Assembly: GCA_041650805.1 (NCBI GenBank)
Contig: JBAZKM010000001.1
Span: forward strand, 1-64,000
From: Candidatus Omnitrophota bacterium
Lineage (GTDB): Bacteria > Omnitrophota > Gorgyraeia > 2-01-FULL-45-10
Length of the DNA: 64,000 nt
Direction of reading: 5' to 3'
Position 1 is the stretch's first letter; each line of letters starts with the position of its first letter. Below the pieces are notes generated by a model. That model did not search any database. It had not been told where the DNA came from and worked only from the letters and a program-made list of their open reading frames with translations. The translations under genes and the position numbers were made by a program. Positions 15,805 to 24,982 of this stretch are shown piece after piece.

Positions 15805-16971
15805 ATGGACATAGCGAAGAGGCTGGCGGAGGTGGCGCCTTCGGCAACGTTAGAGATAAGCGCCAAGGCCAAGAAGATGGCCAAGTCGGGGATAGACGTC
15901 ATCAGTTTCGGGGCCGGGGAGCCCGATTTTGACACGCCCAGGCATATAAAGGAAGCGGCCATAAAGGCGATAGATGAGGGAGTCACGAAGTATACGCCCT
16001 CCAGCGGGACGCCTGAGCTACGGGACGCCATAGCCAAAAAACTTAAGTCCGATAATTCCCTAGATTATGAGCAACCCCAGATCGTGGTATCCTGCGGGGC
16101 GAAGCATTCGCTGTATAATATATTCCAGGCGATATGCAACGAAGGCGACGAGGTCATAATCCCGTCTCCGTACTGGCTGAGCTATCCGGAGATGGTCAGG
16201 ATGGCCGGGGCAAAGCCCGTTTACGCCGGGACGGAGGCTGAGAACAGTTTCAAGTTGACCGAATCGGCCCTCAGGTCAGTGATAACGGGACGCACCAGGG
16301 CGCTTGTCCTGAACAGCCCGTCGAACCCCACCGGATGTGTGTACGATAAGACGGAACTCGGGTTCATAGCCGGGCTTGCGGTAAAGCATAAATTTTTCGT
16401 CATCAGCGACGAGATATATGAAAAATTGATATACGACGGAAAGAAGCATATATCCATAGCGTCGCTCGGAAAGGATATATACGACCTGACTTTCACCGTT
16501 AACGGCCTTTCCAAAAGTTACTCCATGACCGGATGGAGGATAGGTTATGCGGCCGGACCGAAGGATCTCATGGGGGCGATATCCAATCTCCAGAGCCACG
16601 CGACGTCAAATCCCGCCTCGATGTGCCAGGCCGCCGCGCTGGCCGCGTTGACCGGCGACCAGGAGTGCGTGGCCCGGATGAGGGAAGAGTTCGAGAAGAG
16701 GCGCGATGCCATGGTCGGCATGATAGGCCTGATGCGCGGCATATCCTGCATAAAACCGGAAGGCGCCTTCTACGTATTCTGCGACATATCAAAGACCGGG
16801 ATGGGCTCCATGGAAGTCGCTACGCGGCTACTGGAGGAAGCGAAAGTAGCGGTGGTGCCGGGAACGCCGTTCGGCTCGGATCGCTTCATACGGCTCAGTT
16901 TCGCTACAGGCATGGAGAAGATCGAAAAGGGCCTAACGCGTATAAAGGGGTGGATAGAAAAGTATGGGTAA
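15805..16971 (+). CDS. PLP-dependent aminotransferase, aspartate type (class I)
   Basis: 388 aa, normal for fold-type I aspartate aminotransferases. Key residues: N174 in S-N-P-T-G, D202 in S-D-E, Schiff-base lysine K237 in N-G-L-S-K-S-Y-S-M-T-G-W-R, and R245. It resembles the thermophile-type (subgroup I-gamma) enzymes that interconvert aspartate/oxaloacetate and glutamate/2-oxoglutarate; some also act on prephenate. Its 3' end overlaps leuC by 8 bp, so amino-group transfer is transcriptionally linked to the downstream organic-acid enzymes. Exact substrate is not certain. Confidence 0.88.
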   Translation: MDIAKRLAEVAPSATLEISAKAKKMAKSGIDVISFGAGEPDFDTPRHIKEAAIKAIDEGVTKYTPSSGTPELRDAIAKKLKSDNSLDYEQPQIVVSCGAKHSLYNIFQAICNEGDEVIIPSPYWLSYPEMVRMAGAKPVYAGTEAENSFKLTESALRSVITGRTRALVLNSPSNPTGCVYDKTELGFIAGLAVKHKFFVISDEIYEKLIYDGKKHISIASLGKDIYDLTFTVNGLSKSYSMTGWRIGYAAGPKDLMGAISNLQSHATSNPASMCQAAALAALTGDQECVARMREEFEKRRDAMVGMIGLMRGISCIKPEGAFYVFCDISKTGMGSMEVATRLLEEAKVAVVPGTPFGSDRFIRLSFATGMEKIEKGLTRIKGWIEKYG

Positions 16972-18229
16972 GACGATAGCCGAAAAGATATTATCCCGTC
17001 ACGCCGGCCAGGACCTTAAGGCCGGAGACATAGCCATATGCGATGTCGACTTCTGCTTCGGTCAGGACGGCACAAGCTCGATCATTATCGACAGCTTCAG
17101 GAAGCTGGGCCTCGGCAAGGTATTTGACAGGACAAAATTCGCCATGGTCATAGACCACAGCGCGCCCAGCCCCAACATGGGCGTTTCCGAGATCCACAAG
17201 AAGATGCGGACCTTCGCCGGGGAATTTGATCTGGAGCTGTACGATATAGGTTGCGGTGTCTGCCATCAGCTCATCCCGCAGAAGGGGCACGTCACATGCG
17301 GCGACCTCGTTCTGGGCGCAGATTCGCATACCTGCACGTACGGAGCGATCAACGTATTTTCGACCGGGGTTGGATCGACCGACCTTGCCATAACGCTCGC
17401 CAGCGGCAAGAACTGGTTCCGGGTGCCGGAGACGATAAAGGTCATAGTCAAAGGCGCCCTCCCCAGGGGCGTATATTCGAAAGATATCATACTGCATATC
17501 ATAAAGGATATAGGGTCGAACGGCGCCACTTACAAGGCGGTCGAATTCCACGGTGATGCGATACGCGCGCTCAGCGTGGATGCGAGGTTCACCATATCCA
17601 ATATGGCCGTTGAGATGGGCGCCAAGGCAGGGCTCATGGAAGCCGATAAGAAGGTGCTGAAATGGGTAAGCGAACATTCCGGGAAGGAACCGCATCCGGT
17701 AGCCCCGGACCCCGACGCCAGATATGCCGCCATAAAAGAGTACGACATATCCGGCCTTTCGCCTAAGGTGGCAAAGCCGCATGCCGTGGATAACGTGACG
17801 GATGCCGGAAAGCTGGCCGATGTAAAGATAGACCAGGCCTATATAGGCACGTGCACCAACGGCAGGATAGAGGACCTGGAGGTTGCCGCCAGGATCCTGA
17901 AAGGGCAGGATGTCCATCCGGACGTGAAGTTCATAATCGCGCCTGCCTCGCGGGAGATATACCTGAAGGCGGTCAAGCTGGGGCTCATATCCGTATTCGT
18001 GAGATCCGGATGCACCGTTGTCGGACCGGGCTGCGGCCCGTGCGTGGGGACGCATAACGGGGTCCTGGCTGATAACGAGGTCGCCATCTCGACCGCAAAC
18101 AGGAATTTCAAGGGGAGGATGGGGAACCCTAATTCGTTCATATATCTTGCGAGTCCTGCCACCGTTGCGGCCTCCGCGATAGCCGGCAGGATCACCGATC
18201 CCCGTATGTATAAGAAGAAACTGGCGTAG
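16964..18229 (+). CDS. leuC: LeuC/homoaconitase-type hydro-lyase, large subunit
   Basis: 421 aa, the size of the short LeuC/HacA family (about 420) rather than E. coli LeuC (466) or aconitase (about 900). The three [4Fe-4S] ligands are present: C297 in G-T-C-T-N-G, and C357 and C360 in G-C-G-P-C. The enzyme isomerises isopropylmalate, homocitrate, citrate or citramalate. With an isocitrate dehydrogenase-like gene next and no leuA or leuB nearby, an aconitase-like role is possible; sequence alone does not decide. Confidence 0.85.
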   Translation: MGKTIAEKILSRHAGQDLKAGDIAICDVDFCFGQDGTSSIIIDSFRKLGLGKVFDRTKFAMVIDHSAPSPNMGVSEIHKKMRTFAGEFDLELYDIGCGVCHQLIPQKGHVTCGDLVLGADSHTCTYGAINVFSTGVGSTDLAITLASGKNWFRVPETIKVIVKGALPRGVYSKDIILHIIKDIGSNGATYKAVEFHGDAIRALSVDARFTISNMAVEMGAKAGLMEADKKVLKWVSEHSGKEPHPVAPDPDARYAAIKEYDISGLSPKVAKPHAVDNVTDAGKLADVKIDQAYIGTCTNGRIEDLEVAARILKGQDVHPDVKFIIAPASREIYLKAVKLGLISVFVRSGCTVVGPGCGPCVGTHNGVLADNEVAISTANRNFKGRMGNPNSFIYLASPATVAASAIAGRITDPRMYKKKLA

Positions 18230-18245
18230 ATGAAAAGGTGATCCG

Positions 18246-18746
18246 ATGAAACACTTTGCGAGACGTCTCAAGGTCCAGGATAACATAAATACCGATTATG
18301 TCATATCCGGAAGGTATAAATTCAAGATACAGGATCCCAGAGAACTGGCGAAACATATCTTTGAGGATATCGACGGCGCGTTCGCCGCGAGGGTGAAGAG
18401 GGGAGATTATCTCGTAGCCGGTGAGAATTTCGGGTGCGGCTCATCCCGGGAACAGGCGCCGCAGGCGCTGAAGCAGGCCGGTTTTCATGCCATCATCGCG
18501 AAGAGCTTCGCAAGGATATTTTACAGAAACGCTTTCAATATCGGGCTGCTGCTCGTGGAGTGCAATACCGACTTCATCGATGACGGTGATGAGATCGAGC
18601 TCGATATAGAGAAGGGAAAGATGAGAGATGTGGGCAAAGGGCTGATACTCGATATAAAGCCGATACCCTCTGTCATGAAGAGCCTTCTTGAAGACGGCGG
18701 CGTCATCGAACATTTTAAAAAGCACGGAGGGTTCAAATTTGAGTAA
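18246..18746 (+). CDS. leuD: LeuD/homoaconitase-type hydro-lyase, small subunit
   Basis: 166 aa, the short LeuD form that pairs with 420-aa LeuC. The swivelling-domain signature G-E-N-F-G-C-G-S-S-R-E-Q-A-P near residues 59-72 and the substrate loop (Y-V-I-S-G-R-Y, about 20-26) are clear. In LeuD-family enzymes this loop discriminates substrates; here it lies in a Y-x-x-S-G-R-Y setting. Overlaps the start of the next gene. Confidence 0.87.
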   Translation: MKHFARRLKVQDNINTDYVISGRYKFKIQDPRELAKHIFEDIDGAFAARVKRGDYLVAGENFGCGSSREQAPQALKQAGFHAIIAKSFARIFYRNAFNIGLLLVECNTDFIDDGDEIELDIEKGKMRDVGKGLILDIKPIPSVMKSLLEDGGVIEHFKKHGGFKFE

Positions 18747-19836
18747 GTACAGGATAACGCTTATCCCGGGGGACGGGATAGGGCCCGAGATAGCCGATGC
18801 GGCAAAGAGGTGTATAGAGGCGCTGGGGCTTGATATACAATGGGATACGGTCGAGGCCGGAGAAGGCGCCATAGCCAGCCATAAGACGCCCCTCCCGCAG
18901 CACGTTCTCGATTCGATCCGCAATAACAAGCTGGCGCTTAAGGGGCCGATCACCACTCCCATAGGAAGCGGTTTCCGCAGCGTCAATGTCGAACTCAGGA
19001 GGGCGCTTGACCTGTATGCCTGCGTACGGCCGTGTAAAAGTTACAGGGGCGTACGCTCACGCTACGAAAATATAGACCTCGTCATAGTGCGCGAAAACAC
19101 GGAAGACCTTTATGCGGGGATAGAGTTCGAGAAGGGCTCGGGCGATGTGAAAAAGGTGATCGACCTCCTTGAGAGGTTAAGCAAAAAGAAGATAAGGCCG
19201 GACTCGGCCATAAGTATAAAACCGATATCTGACGAAGGGTCGCGCAGGATCGTGAAGTTCGCTTTCGAGTACGCGCTTAAGAACGGGCGCAGGAAGGTCA
19301 CCGCCGTACACAAGGCCAATATCATGAAGTATACGGACGGGCTTTTCCTTGAAGCGGCGCGGGACATTGCCAGATCGTACGCCGGCAGGGTGGAGTTCGA
19401 GGACAGGATAGTGGATAATATGTGCATGCAGCTTGTTCAGAAACCGGAGAACTACGATATCCTCGTCACCCCGAACCTGTACGGCGATATCATCTCCGAT
19501 CTCGCGGCAGGCCTGGTCGGGGGGCTCGGCGTAGCGCCCGGCGCAAATATCGGGGACGGCGTAGCGATATTCGAGCCGACGCACGGCAGCGCGCCGAAAT
19601 ATAAGGGCCTGGATAAAGTGAACCCCGTAGCCATAATATTGTCTGGTGTCCTGATGCTGAGATATATGGGTGAAGCCGCGTCCGCCGACCGGCTCGAAAG
19701 GGCGGTCGCGTCCGTAATAGAAGAGGGGAGGTCTGTAACGTATGATCTCAAAAAGGACCGGGACGACCCGTCCGCGGTGAAGACGAGCCGCATGGCCGAC
19801 GCGATAATCGGACAGATAAAGAAAGATGCCGCATAA
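18739..19836 (+). CDS. icd: Isocitrate/isopropylmalate dehydrogenase family, NAD-isocitrate type
   Basis: 365 aa. Beta-decarboxylating dehydrogenase with I-P-G-D-G-I-G-P-E, substrate loop S-V-N-V-E-L-R-R-A-L-D-L-Y-A-C-V-R-P-C, and N-L-Y-G-D-I-I-S-D. The phrase L-Y-A-x-V-R-P-C and R-E-N-T-E-D-L-Y-A-G-I-E resemble mitochondrial-type NAD-isocitrate dehydrogenase more than LeuB. Start TTG 18739 is chosen because GGAGG lies 8 bp upstream and it gives S-K-Y-R-I-T-L-I-P-G-D-G; the longer frame lies in leuD. Homoisocitrate or isopropylmalate are alternatives. Confidence 0.82.
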   Translation: MSKYRITLIPGDGIGPEIADAAKRCIEALGLDIQWDTVEAGEGAIASHKTPLPQHVLDSIRNNKLALKGPITTPIGSGFRSVNVELRRALDLYACVRPCKSYRGVRSRYENIDLVIVRENTEDLYAGIEFEKGSGDVKKVIDLLERLSKKKIRPDSAISIKPISDEGSRRIVKFAFEYALKNGRRKVTAVHKANIMKYTDGLFLEAARDIARSYAGRVEFEDRIVDNMCMQLVQKPENYDILVTPNLYGDIISDLAAGLVGGLGVAPGANIGDGVAIFEPTHGSAPKYKGLDKVNPVAIILSGVLMLRYMGEAASADRLERAVASVIEEGRSVTYDLKKDRDDPSAVKTSRMADAIIGQIKKDAA

Positions 19837-19837
19837 G

Positions 19838-20767
19838 ATGAAACGGTCTTACTCCAGGATAGCGGTGATAGGCGCGGGCTCGGTAGGCTCGACCCTTGCC
19901 ATGCGCATCGTGGAGGACGGCCTGGCCGATGTGGTCCTCATAGATATCTTCGGGAATGCCGCGCGCGGGAAAGCCATGGATATCCTGGACAGCGCCCCTA
20001 TAATGGGGCACGAACAGAATATCCACGGCACGGAAGATTATGCCGAGATGAGAGGCGCCGATATCGTGGTGGTGACCGCCGGTTTCCCGAGGAAGCCCGG
20101 GATGACGCGGGAAGAGCTTACAGCCAGGAACGCCGCGGTCGTGAAGGACGTCTCCCTAAAAATAAAGACCCATGCCCCTTCCGCCGTAGTCATAATGGTC
20201 ACAAATCCTCTTGACGCCATGACATACCTGGCCTTAAGGACTACCGGGTTTAAGAGGAACAGGGTGATGGGGATGGCCGGTGTATTGGACGGCTCCCGCT
20301 TTGTCCAGCTGATAGCCTCCGAACTGAAGGTCCCGCGCTCAGCAGTCACCGCGTTCATGCTGGGAAGCCACGGCGACACCATGGTGCCGGCATTGTCGTG
20401 CACCAGGGTCTCCGGGAAGCCGATAGGCGGCCTCCTGCCGCCCGATAAGCTGGCCGCCATAGTAAAGCGCGCCAGGGAGAGGGGCGCGGAGATAGTTTCG
20501 CTCCTTGGCACAGGGAGCGCGTATTATTCGCCGAGCGGGGCCGTTCTCAAGATGGCCAGGTCCATCCTGCGCGACTCGCGGGAAGAGATGGTCGTCAGCG
20601 CATCCCTTGACGGAGAGTATGGTCTCTCTGGCCTTGCGATAGGTGTGCCGTGCGTCATAGGAAAGAACGGCATTGAGAAGATAATCCAATTAAAACTGAC
20701 GGAAGAGGAGAAGGACGCTTTCGCGATATCCGCGAGTGCGATAAAAGGCTCGATCGCACAATTATGA
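19838..20767 (+). CDS. mdh: Malate dehydrogenase (LDH-like type)
   Basis: 309 aa. NAD-binding G-A-G-S-V-G-S-T at the N-terminus; the substrate-specificity loop reads A-G-F-P-R-K-P-G-M-T-R with arginine where lactate dehydrogenase has glutamine, which favours malate/oxaloacetate. Catalytic histidine in G-S-H-G-D-T-M-V-P. ATG 19838 gives M-K-R-S-Y-S-R-I-A-V-I-G; ATG 19826 is an alternative inside the previous gene. Overlaps the next gene by ATGA. Confidence 0.92.
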   Translation: MKRSYSRIAVIGAGSVGSTLAMRIVEDGLADVVLIDIFGNAARGKAMDILDSAPIMGHEQNIHGTEDYAEMRGADIVVVTAGFPRKPGMTREELTARNAAVVKDVSLKIKTHAPSAVVIMVTNPLDAMTYLALRTTGFKRNRVMGMAGVLDGSRFVQLIASELKVPRSAVTAFMLGSHGDTMVPALSCTRVSGKPIGGLLPPDKLAAIVKRARERGAEIVSLLGTGSAYYSPSGAVLKMARSILRDSREEMVVSASLDGEYGLSGLAIGVPCVIGKNGIEKIIQLKLTEEEKDAFAISASAIKGSIAQL

Positions 20768-22128
20768 AACATTACGATCTGGCCATAATAGGTTCAGGCC
20801 CGGGAGGCTATGTAGCAGGTCTCTATGCTGCCCGCCGGGGCCTGACCGTCTGCGTCATAGAGAAGGACCTGGTGGGCGGCACCTGTCTCAACAGGGGCTG
20901 CATACCGACAAAGGCGATGCTCCATTCAGCGTCGCTTTTTTCACGTATAAAAGAGGCCGCCGGGCACGGCATCAAAACATCCCCGCCTTCCGTGGATTTT
21001 CCCGTTGTCTTTAAGCGGAAAGAGGAGATCGTCCTGAAACTGCGAACTGGCATAGAGACGCTTTTCCGCGCTAATAAGATAGATCTGATAAAAGGGAACG
21101 CGAAATTTTGCGCCCCCCGCAGGATCGTCGCGGGCAAAGAAGAGATAGAGGCGTCTTCATCCATAATAGCGACCGGCTCACGTGCCGTAGTGCCGCCCGG
21201 AATATATGTTGACGAAACGATCATCCTCACAAGTGACGGCATCCTGGGCATGAAAGAGCTCCCCGGGAGCATCCTGGTCATAGGCGGCGGGGTCATAGGA
21301 TGCGAGTTCGCCACCCTGTTCAACGCCTTCGGGGTCACGGTCACGATCGTGGAAGCTCTCGACAGGATACTGATAGGCCAATCGAGGGAGACCTCCAGAA
21401 AGATGGAGCTTCTCTTCAAAAAACGCGGCATCGCTGTGCATACCTCGTCGAAGGCAGAGGCCGTGGTCCGCAAGGATGGGGGTGTGGAGACGACCCTGTC
21501 GAACGGCCGGCGGATAGTCTCGGATAAGCTGCTTATGGCCATAGGGCGCATGCCGTATATAGAAGGTCTCGAGGAGGCATCCGCAGGCATACGTACCGAA
21601 AGAGGCAGGATCGAGGTCGACAGCTTCCTGCGCACGGGCGCCAAAAATATCTACGCGATAGGCGACTGCATCCCCGGCCCGCTTTTGGCCCACAGGGCCT
21701 CTTATGACGGTATCCTGGCGTGCGACAATATCATGGGCGCCGGGCGAAGAGCCGATTATTCGCATATACCGAATTGCGTATATACAGACCCGGAGATAGC
21801 AAGCGTCGGGCTTACCGAAGACGATGCCGGGAAGACGGTCCGGGATGCCAGGACGGTCAAATTCCCGTATCTCGCTTCCGGCAAGGCGTTCCTGATGGAC
21901 CGTACCGGAGGCTTCATAAAGATCACCGGCGACCCGAGCGGGAAATTGCTGGGCGTCGAGATATTCGGTGAAGGGGCCTGCGACCTGATCGGCGAGGCGT
22001 CGCTTGCCGTCCACGCGGGCCTCTCCGTAAAAGACCTGGCCGGGACGGTACACGGCCATCCGACGTTATCCGAGATATACCAGGAGGCCGCGCACATATT
22101 CTGCGGTACGGCCATTCACAGCATATGA
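20764..22128 (+). CDS. lpdA: Dihydrolipoamide dehydrogenase (E3)
   Basis: 454 aa. FAD-binding G-S-G-P-G-G-Y at 10-16, redox pair C41/C46 in G-G-T-C-L-N-R-G-C-I-P-T-K, NAD-binding G-G-G-V-I-G-C-E, FAD motif Y-A-I-G-D-C, and the His-Glu pair in V-H-G-H-P-T-L-S-E near the C-terminus. It reoxidises dihydrolipoyl groups. Lipoate synthesis genes and a free lipoyl domain follow, but no E1 or E2 is in the window. Confidence 0.95.
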   Translation: MKHYDLAIIGSGPGGYVAGLYAARRGLTVCVIEKDLVGGTCLNRGCIPTKAMLHSASLFSRIKEAAGHGIKTSPPSVDFPVVFKRKEEIVLKLRTGIETLFRANKIDLIKGNAKFCAPRRIVAGKEEIEASSSIIATGSRAVVPPGIYVDETIILTSDGILGMKELPGSILVIGGGVIGCEFATLFNAFGVTVTIVEALDRILIGQSRETSRKMELLFKKRGIAVHTSSKAEAVVRKDGGVETTLSNGRRIVSDKLLMAIGRMPYIEGLEEASAGIRTERGRIEVDSFLRTGAKNIYAIGDCIPGPLLAHRASYDGILACDNIMGAGRRADYSHIPNCVYTDPEIASVGLTEDDAGKTVRDARTVKFPYLASGKAFLMDRTGGFIKITGDPSGKLLGVEIFGEGACDLIGEASLAVHAGLSVKDLAGTVHGHPTLSEIYQEAAHIFCGTAIHSI

Positions 22129-22787
22129 TAATAGACCTCGGGATGACAGGGTACGAAGAATGCTACAAGGTGCAGCGGGAGTTCTGCAACCGCAGGAAGC
22201 TGGGCGAGATAGCGGACTCGCTGATAATAGCCGAGCACATGCCCGTCTTTACGCTCGGGAGGCTCGCAAAAGAGGAGAACCTCCTGGTCGACAGGGAGAC
22301 CCTGAAGTCCCAGGGAATAAAGGTCCTTGATGTTGACCGCGGCGGAGATGTGACATTCCACGGCCCGGGCCAGATAGTATTGTACCCCATATTGAACCTC
22401 AAGGAGCGGAAGACGGACCTCCACAGGTACATGAGGGATATCGAAGAGGGCGTCTTGACATTTTTAAAATACTACGCGGTCAGCGGGCACCGGATAAACG
22501 GAAGGACCGGTGTATGGGTGGGAGATCGCAAGATATCTTTCATAGGGATAGCCGCGCGCGACTGGATAACGTATCACGGCGTGAGTATCAATATAGATGT
22601 CGACCTCAGGTTCTTTTCCATGATCCGCCCATGCGGCCTGAGCGGGATAAAGGTCGCAAATTTAAATACCGTCTCGGCGAAGCCGGTTTTGCTCGCCGAC
22701 GCCAAACACCGGATAGCATCATGTTTTGCCGATATATTCGGTTTAAAGAGCGAGGACTATCGTGGGAAACTTCCCACCCTGGCTTAA
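22125..22787 (+). CDS. lipB: Octanoyltransferase LipB
   Basis: 220 aa. Transfers octanoate from acyl carrier protein to lipoyl domains. R-G-G-D-V-T-F-H-G-P-G-Q is the family signature, with K-I-S-F-I-G-I-A (catalytic Lys) and P-C-G-L (catalytic Cys). Start overlaps lpdA by ATGA; its end overlaps lipA by 26 bp. Confidence 0.94.
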   Translation: MIIDLGMTGYEECYKVQREFCNRRKLGEIADSLIIAEHMPVFTLGRLAKEENLLVDRETLKSQGIKVLDVDRGGDVTFHGPGQIVLYPILNLKERKTDLHRYMRDIEEGVLTFLKYYAVSGHRINGRTGVWVGDRKISFIGIAARDWITYHGVSINIDVDLRFFSMIRPCGLSGIKVANLNTVSAKPVLLADAKHRIASCFADIFGLKSEDYRGKLPTLA

Positions 22788-23595
22788 GAAGACGCTCGTT
22801 TCGAACAGGACGGTTTTCGAGACGAAGCGCATCCTGTCCCGCTATTCGATCGGCACAGTATGCGAATCCGGCCGTTGCCCGAACCTTAATGAATGTTTCA
22901 GCCGGAGCTTTGCCACTTTTCTCATACTGGGGAGGTATTGCACCCGGAGCTGCCGTTTCTGTTCGGTCGAGAAAGGGGTGCCCGGATCGGTTGACGGCAC
23001 AGAGCCGGCCAGGATAGCGGCGGCATCCAGGGAGCTGCGCCTGCGCCGTATCGTGATAACTTCCGTTACGCGCGATGACCTTACCGACGGCGGCGCCGCG
23101 CAGTTCGCCGATACCATAACGACAGTACGCGGGACGGCCGCTGATGCCGTCATTGAAGTGCTGGTCCCGGATTTCAGGGGGGCCAAAAGGTCCGTAGAGA
23201 CAGTTCTTGCGGCCCGGCCGGATATCTTCGGCCATAATATCGAGACCGTTAAACGGCTTTATGAAGAGGTAAGGCCGGAAGCGCATTACGAAAGGTCTCT
23301 TTCCGTTCTGTCGATCGCGAAGAGTAAGCGGCCGGGGCAGATGGTGAAGAGCGCGCTTTTGGTCGGTATGGGCGAGACGGAAGAGGAGGTCGTGGAAACG
23401 ATGCGCGACCTGCGCGGGGCCGGGTGTGATATCCTTGCCATAGGGCAATACCTGAGCCCGGGCAACGGACATATGCCGGTCAGGAGGTTCGTAGAGCCGC
23501 ACGAATTTTTCAGGTATAAGGATGCAGGGGAACGGCTGGGGTTTTCACGCGTAAGCGCCGGGCCGTTCGTCCGCAGTTCCTATTATGCAGGCTGA
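22762..23595 (+). CDS. lipA: Lipoyl synthase LipA
   Basis: 277 aa, radical-SAM enzyme inserting two sulfurs into protein-bound octanoate. Auxiliary cluster cysteines C34, C39, C45 (C-x4-C-x5-C) and radical-SAM cysteines C60, C64, C67 (C-T-R-S-C-R-F-C). The C-terminus has R-S-S-Y-Y-A-G, with the serine that ligates the auxiliary cluster. GTG start at 22762 inside lipB. Confidence 0.95.
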   Translation: MGNFPPWLKKTLVSNRTVFETKRILSRYSIGTVCESGRCPNLNECFSRSFATFLILGRYCTRSCRFCSVEKGVPGSVDGTEPARIAAASRELRLRRIVITSVTRDDLTDGGAAQFADTITTVRGTAADAVIEVLVPDFRGAKRSVETVLAARPDIFGHNIETVKRLYEEVRPEAHYERSLSVLSIAKSKRPGQMVKSALLVGMGETEEEVVETMRDLRGAGCDILAIGQYLSPGNGHMPVRRFVEPHEFFRYKDAGERLGFSRVSAGPFVRSSYYAG

Positions 23596-23622
23596 AAAAC
23601 GGCTAAGAGGGAGGAACGCGTT

Positions 23623-23853
23623 ATGACGAATGTATTGTTGCCGCCTATAGCAGAAGGTAAAGATAAGGCGAACGTCTCATACTGGCACCGCAACGTGGGA
23701 GATAGCGTAAAAGAGGGCGAGGACCTCGTGGAGCTGGTAACGGACAAGGCCACTTTCAACCTCCCGGCGCCGGCATCGGGCATCCTGAAAGAGATAAAGG
23801 CCGCCGAAGGCGATGAGGTCAAGACGGGCGCGATCCTGGCCGTCATAGAGTGA
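23623..23853 (+). CDS. Free-standing lipoyl (biotinyl-lipoyl) domain protein
   Basis: 76 aa, a single lipoyl domain resembling the N-terminal domain of 2-oxoacid dehydrogenase E2 subunits. The modified lysine is expected in V-T-D-K-A-T-F (about residue 45). The V-x-x-G-D-x-V repeats and G-D-E-V-K-T-G-A-I-L-A-V-I-E end are typical. There is no linker, peripheral-subunit-binding or catalytic domain, so it could be a stand-alone carrier for the adjacent LpdA, LipB and LipA. The start is preceded by GGGAGG. Confidence 0.85.
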   Translation: MTNVLLPPIAEGKDKANVSYWHRNVGDSVKEGEDLVELVTDKATFNLPAPASGILKEIKAAEGDEVKTGAILAVIE

Positions 23854-23860
23854 GTCCCGC

Positions 23861-24982
23861 ATGAAAAAAGTACTGCTCCTCTACATATCCGAAGATTCCG
23901 GGCACCATTGCGCGAGCATGGCTATCGAGAGCGCCCTTAAGAATATGGACCCGTCCGTGGAGACGGTCAATATAAACTCGTTCAATTATACCAACCCGAT
24001 CCTGGAGAAGGTCATCAACAGGACCTATATGAGCGTGGTGCGCCGCACACCCGAACTCTGGGACTACCTGTATGATAATCCCAAGGTCGTCAAGAGAACA
24101 CAGGGGCTGCGCGAGATGATACACCGTTTCAACACCGGCAAGCTCAAGGCGCTCCTGGACGAATTCCGGCCTGACGCGATCGTCTGTACCCAGGCCTTCC
24201 CGTGCGGCATGATAGCGGATTACAAAAAGAGCCTTAACCTCTCCGTCCCCCTTGTGGGTGTCCTGACGGACTTCGCCCCTCATTCATACTGGATATATAA
24301 TAATGTCGACCGCTACGTCGTCCCCTCCGAAGAGACAGGAAAGAAGCTGGTAGATAACGGGATCGACCCGGGCAGGGTGGCCCCGTTCGGCATCCCGATC
24401 GATCCCAAATTCAGCTCGTCGCGCGCCACGAAAGACGAGATACGCAAGGCCATGTCGATCGACGGCGGAAAACCGTGCATACTTATAATGGGAGGGACTC
24501 AAGGGCTGGGCCCCATACGCGAGCTGGTCAAAAATCTGGACCGCTCGTCTCTCGACATCCAGGCCATAGTGGCTGCGGGGACGAACAAGAAGCTGTACCG
24601 GAGGCTCAAGAGGTGGGAGGGCGGCTTAAAAAAGAAGGTCATAATACTGCCGTTCGCTACAAATGTCGATGAGCTTATGGAGATATCGGACATCATAGTC
24701 ACCAAGCCGGGCGGCATCACGACCGCTGAAGCCCTGGCCAAGGGGCTGCCGATGCTGATAGTCAACCCCCTCCCGGGCCAGGAGGCGATGAATACAAAGT
24801 ATCTCCTGAGGAACGGGGTAGCTCTGAAGTCAGAGACCTCCTCCGAAGCCATAGTTCTCCTGGAAGAGCTCTACTACAACAGGGGGATATTGAACAGGAT
24901 GCGCGAGAAGGCCCGGCGTCTTTCAAAGCCGGCAAGCTCTATAGATACGGCGCGTCTCATATTGGAGCTGATGAGATCATGA
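23861..24982 (+). CDS. MGDG synthase/UgtP-type diacylglycerol glycosyltransferase
   Basis: 373 aa, GT28-type. The N-terminal domain has the MGDG synthase pattern S-E-D-S-G-H-H (8-14 region) and a D-F-A-P-H-S-Y-W-I loop; the C-terminal half has G-G-T-Q-G and K-P-G-G-I-T-T-A-E-A-L, the nucleotide-sugar site. Family members add galactose or glucose to diacylglycerol. It overlaps the LpxL-like gene by 4 bp, pointing to membrane glycolipid or lipid A assembly. Donor sugar unknown. Confidence 0.85.
   Translation: MKKVLLLYISEDSGHHCASMAIESALKNMDPSVETVNINSFNYTNPILEKVINRTYMSVVRRTPELWDYLYDNPKVVKRTQGLREMIHRFNTGKLKALLDEFRPDAIVCTQAFPCGMIADYKKSLNLSVPLVGVLTDFAPHSYWIYNNVDRYVVPSEETGKKLVDNGIDPGRVAPFGIPIDPKFSSSRATKDEIRKAMSIDGGKPCILIMGGTQGLGPIRELVKNLDRSSLDIQAIVAAGTNKKLYRRLKRWEGGLKKKVIILPFATNVDELMEISDIIVTKPGGITTAEALAKGLPMLIVNPLPGQEAMNTKYLLRNGVALKSETSSEAIVLLEELYYNRGILNRMREKARRLSKPASSIDTARLILELMRS

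Noticed and set aside
16991..18286. 431-residue open frame on the minus strand
   Set aside because: It lies fully opposite leuC, which has clear catalytic cysteines; the translation is low-complexity with no family signature and reflects codon bias of the + strand gene.
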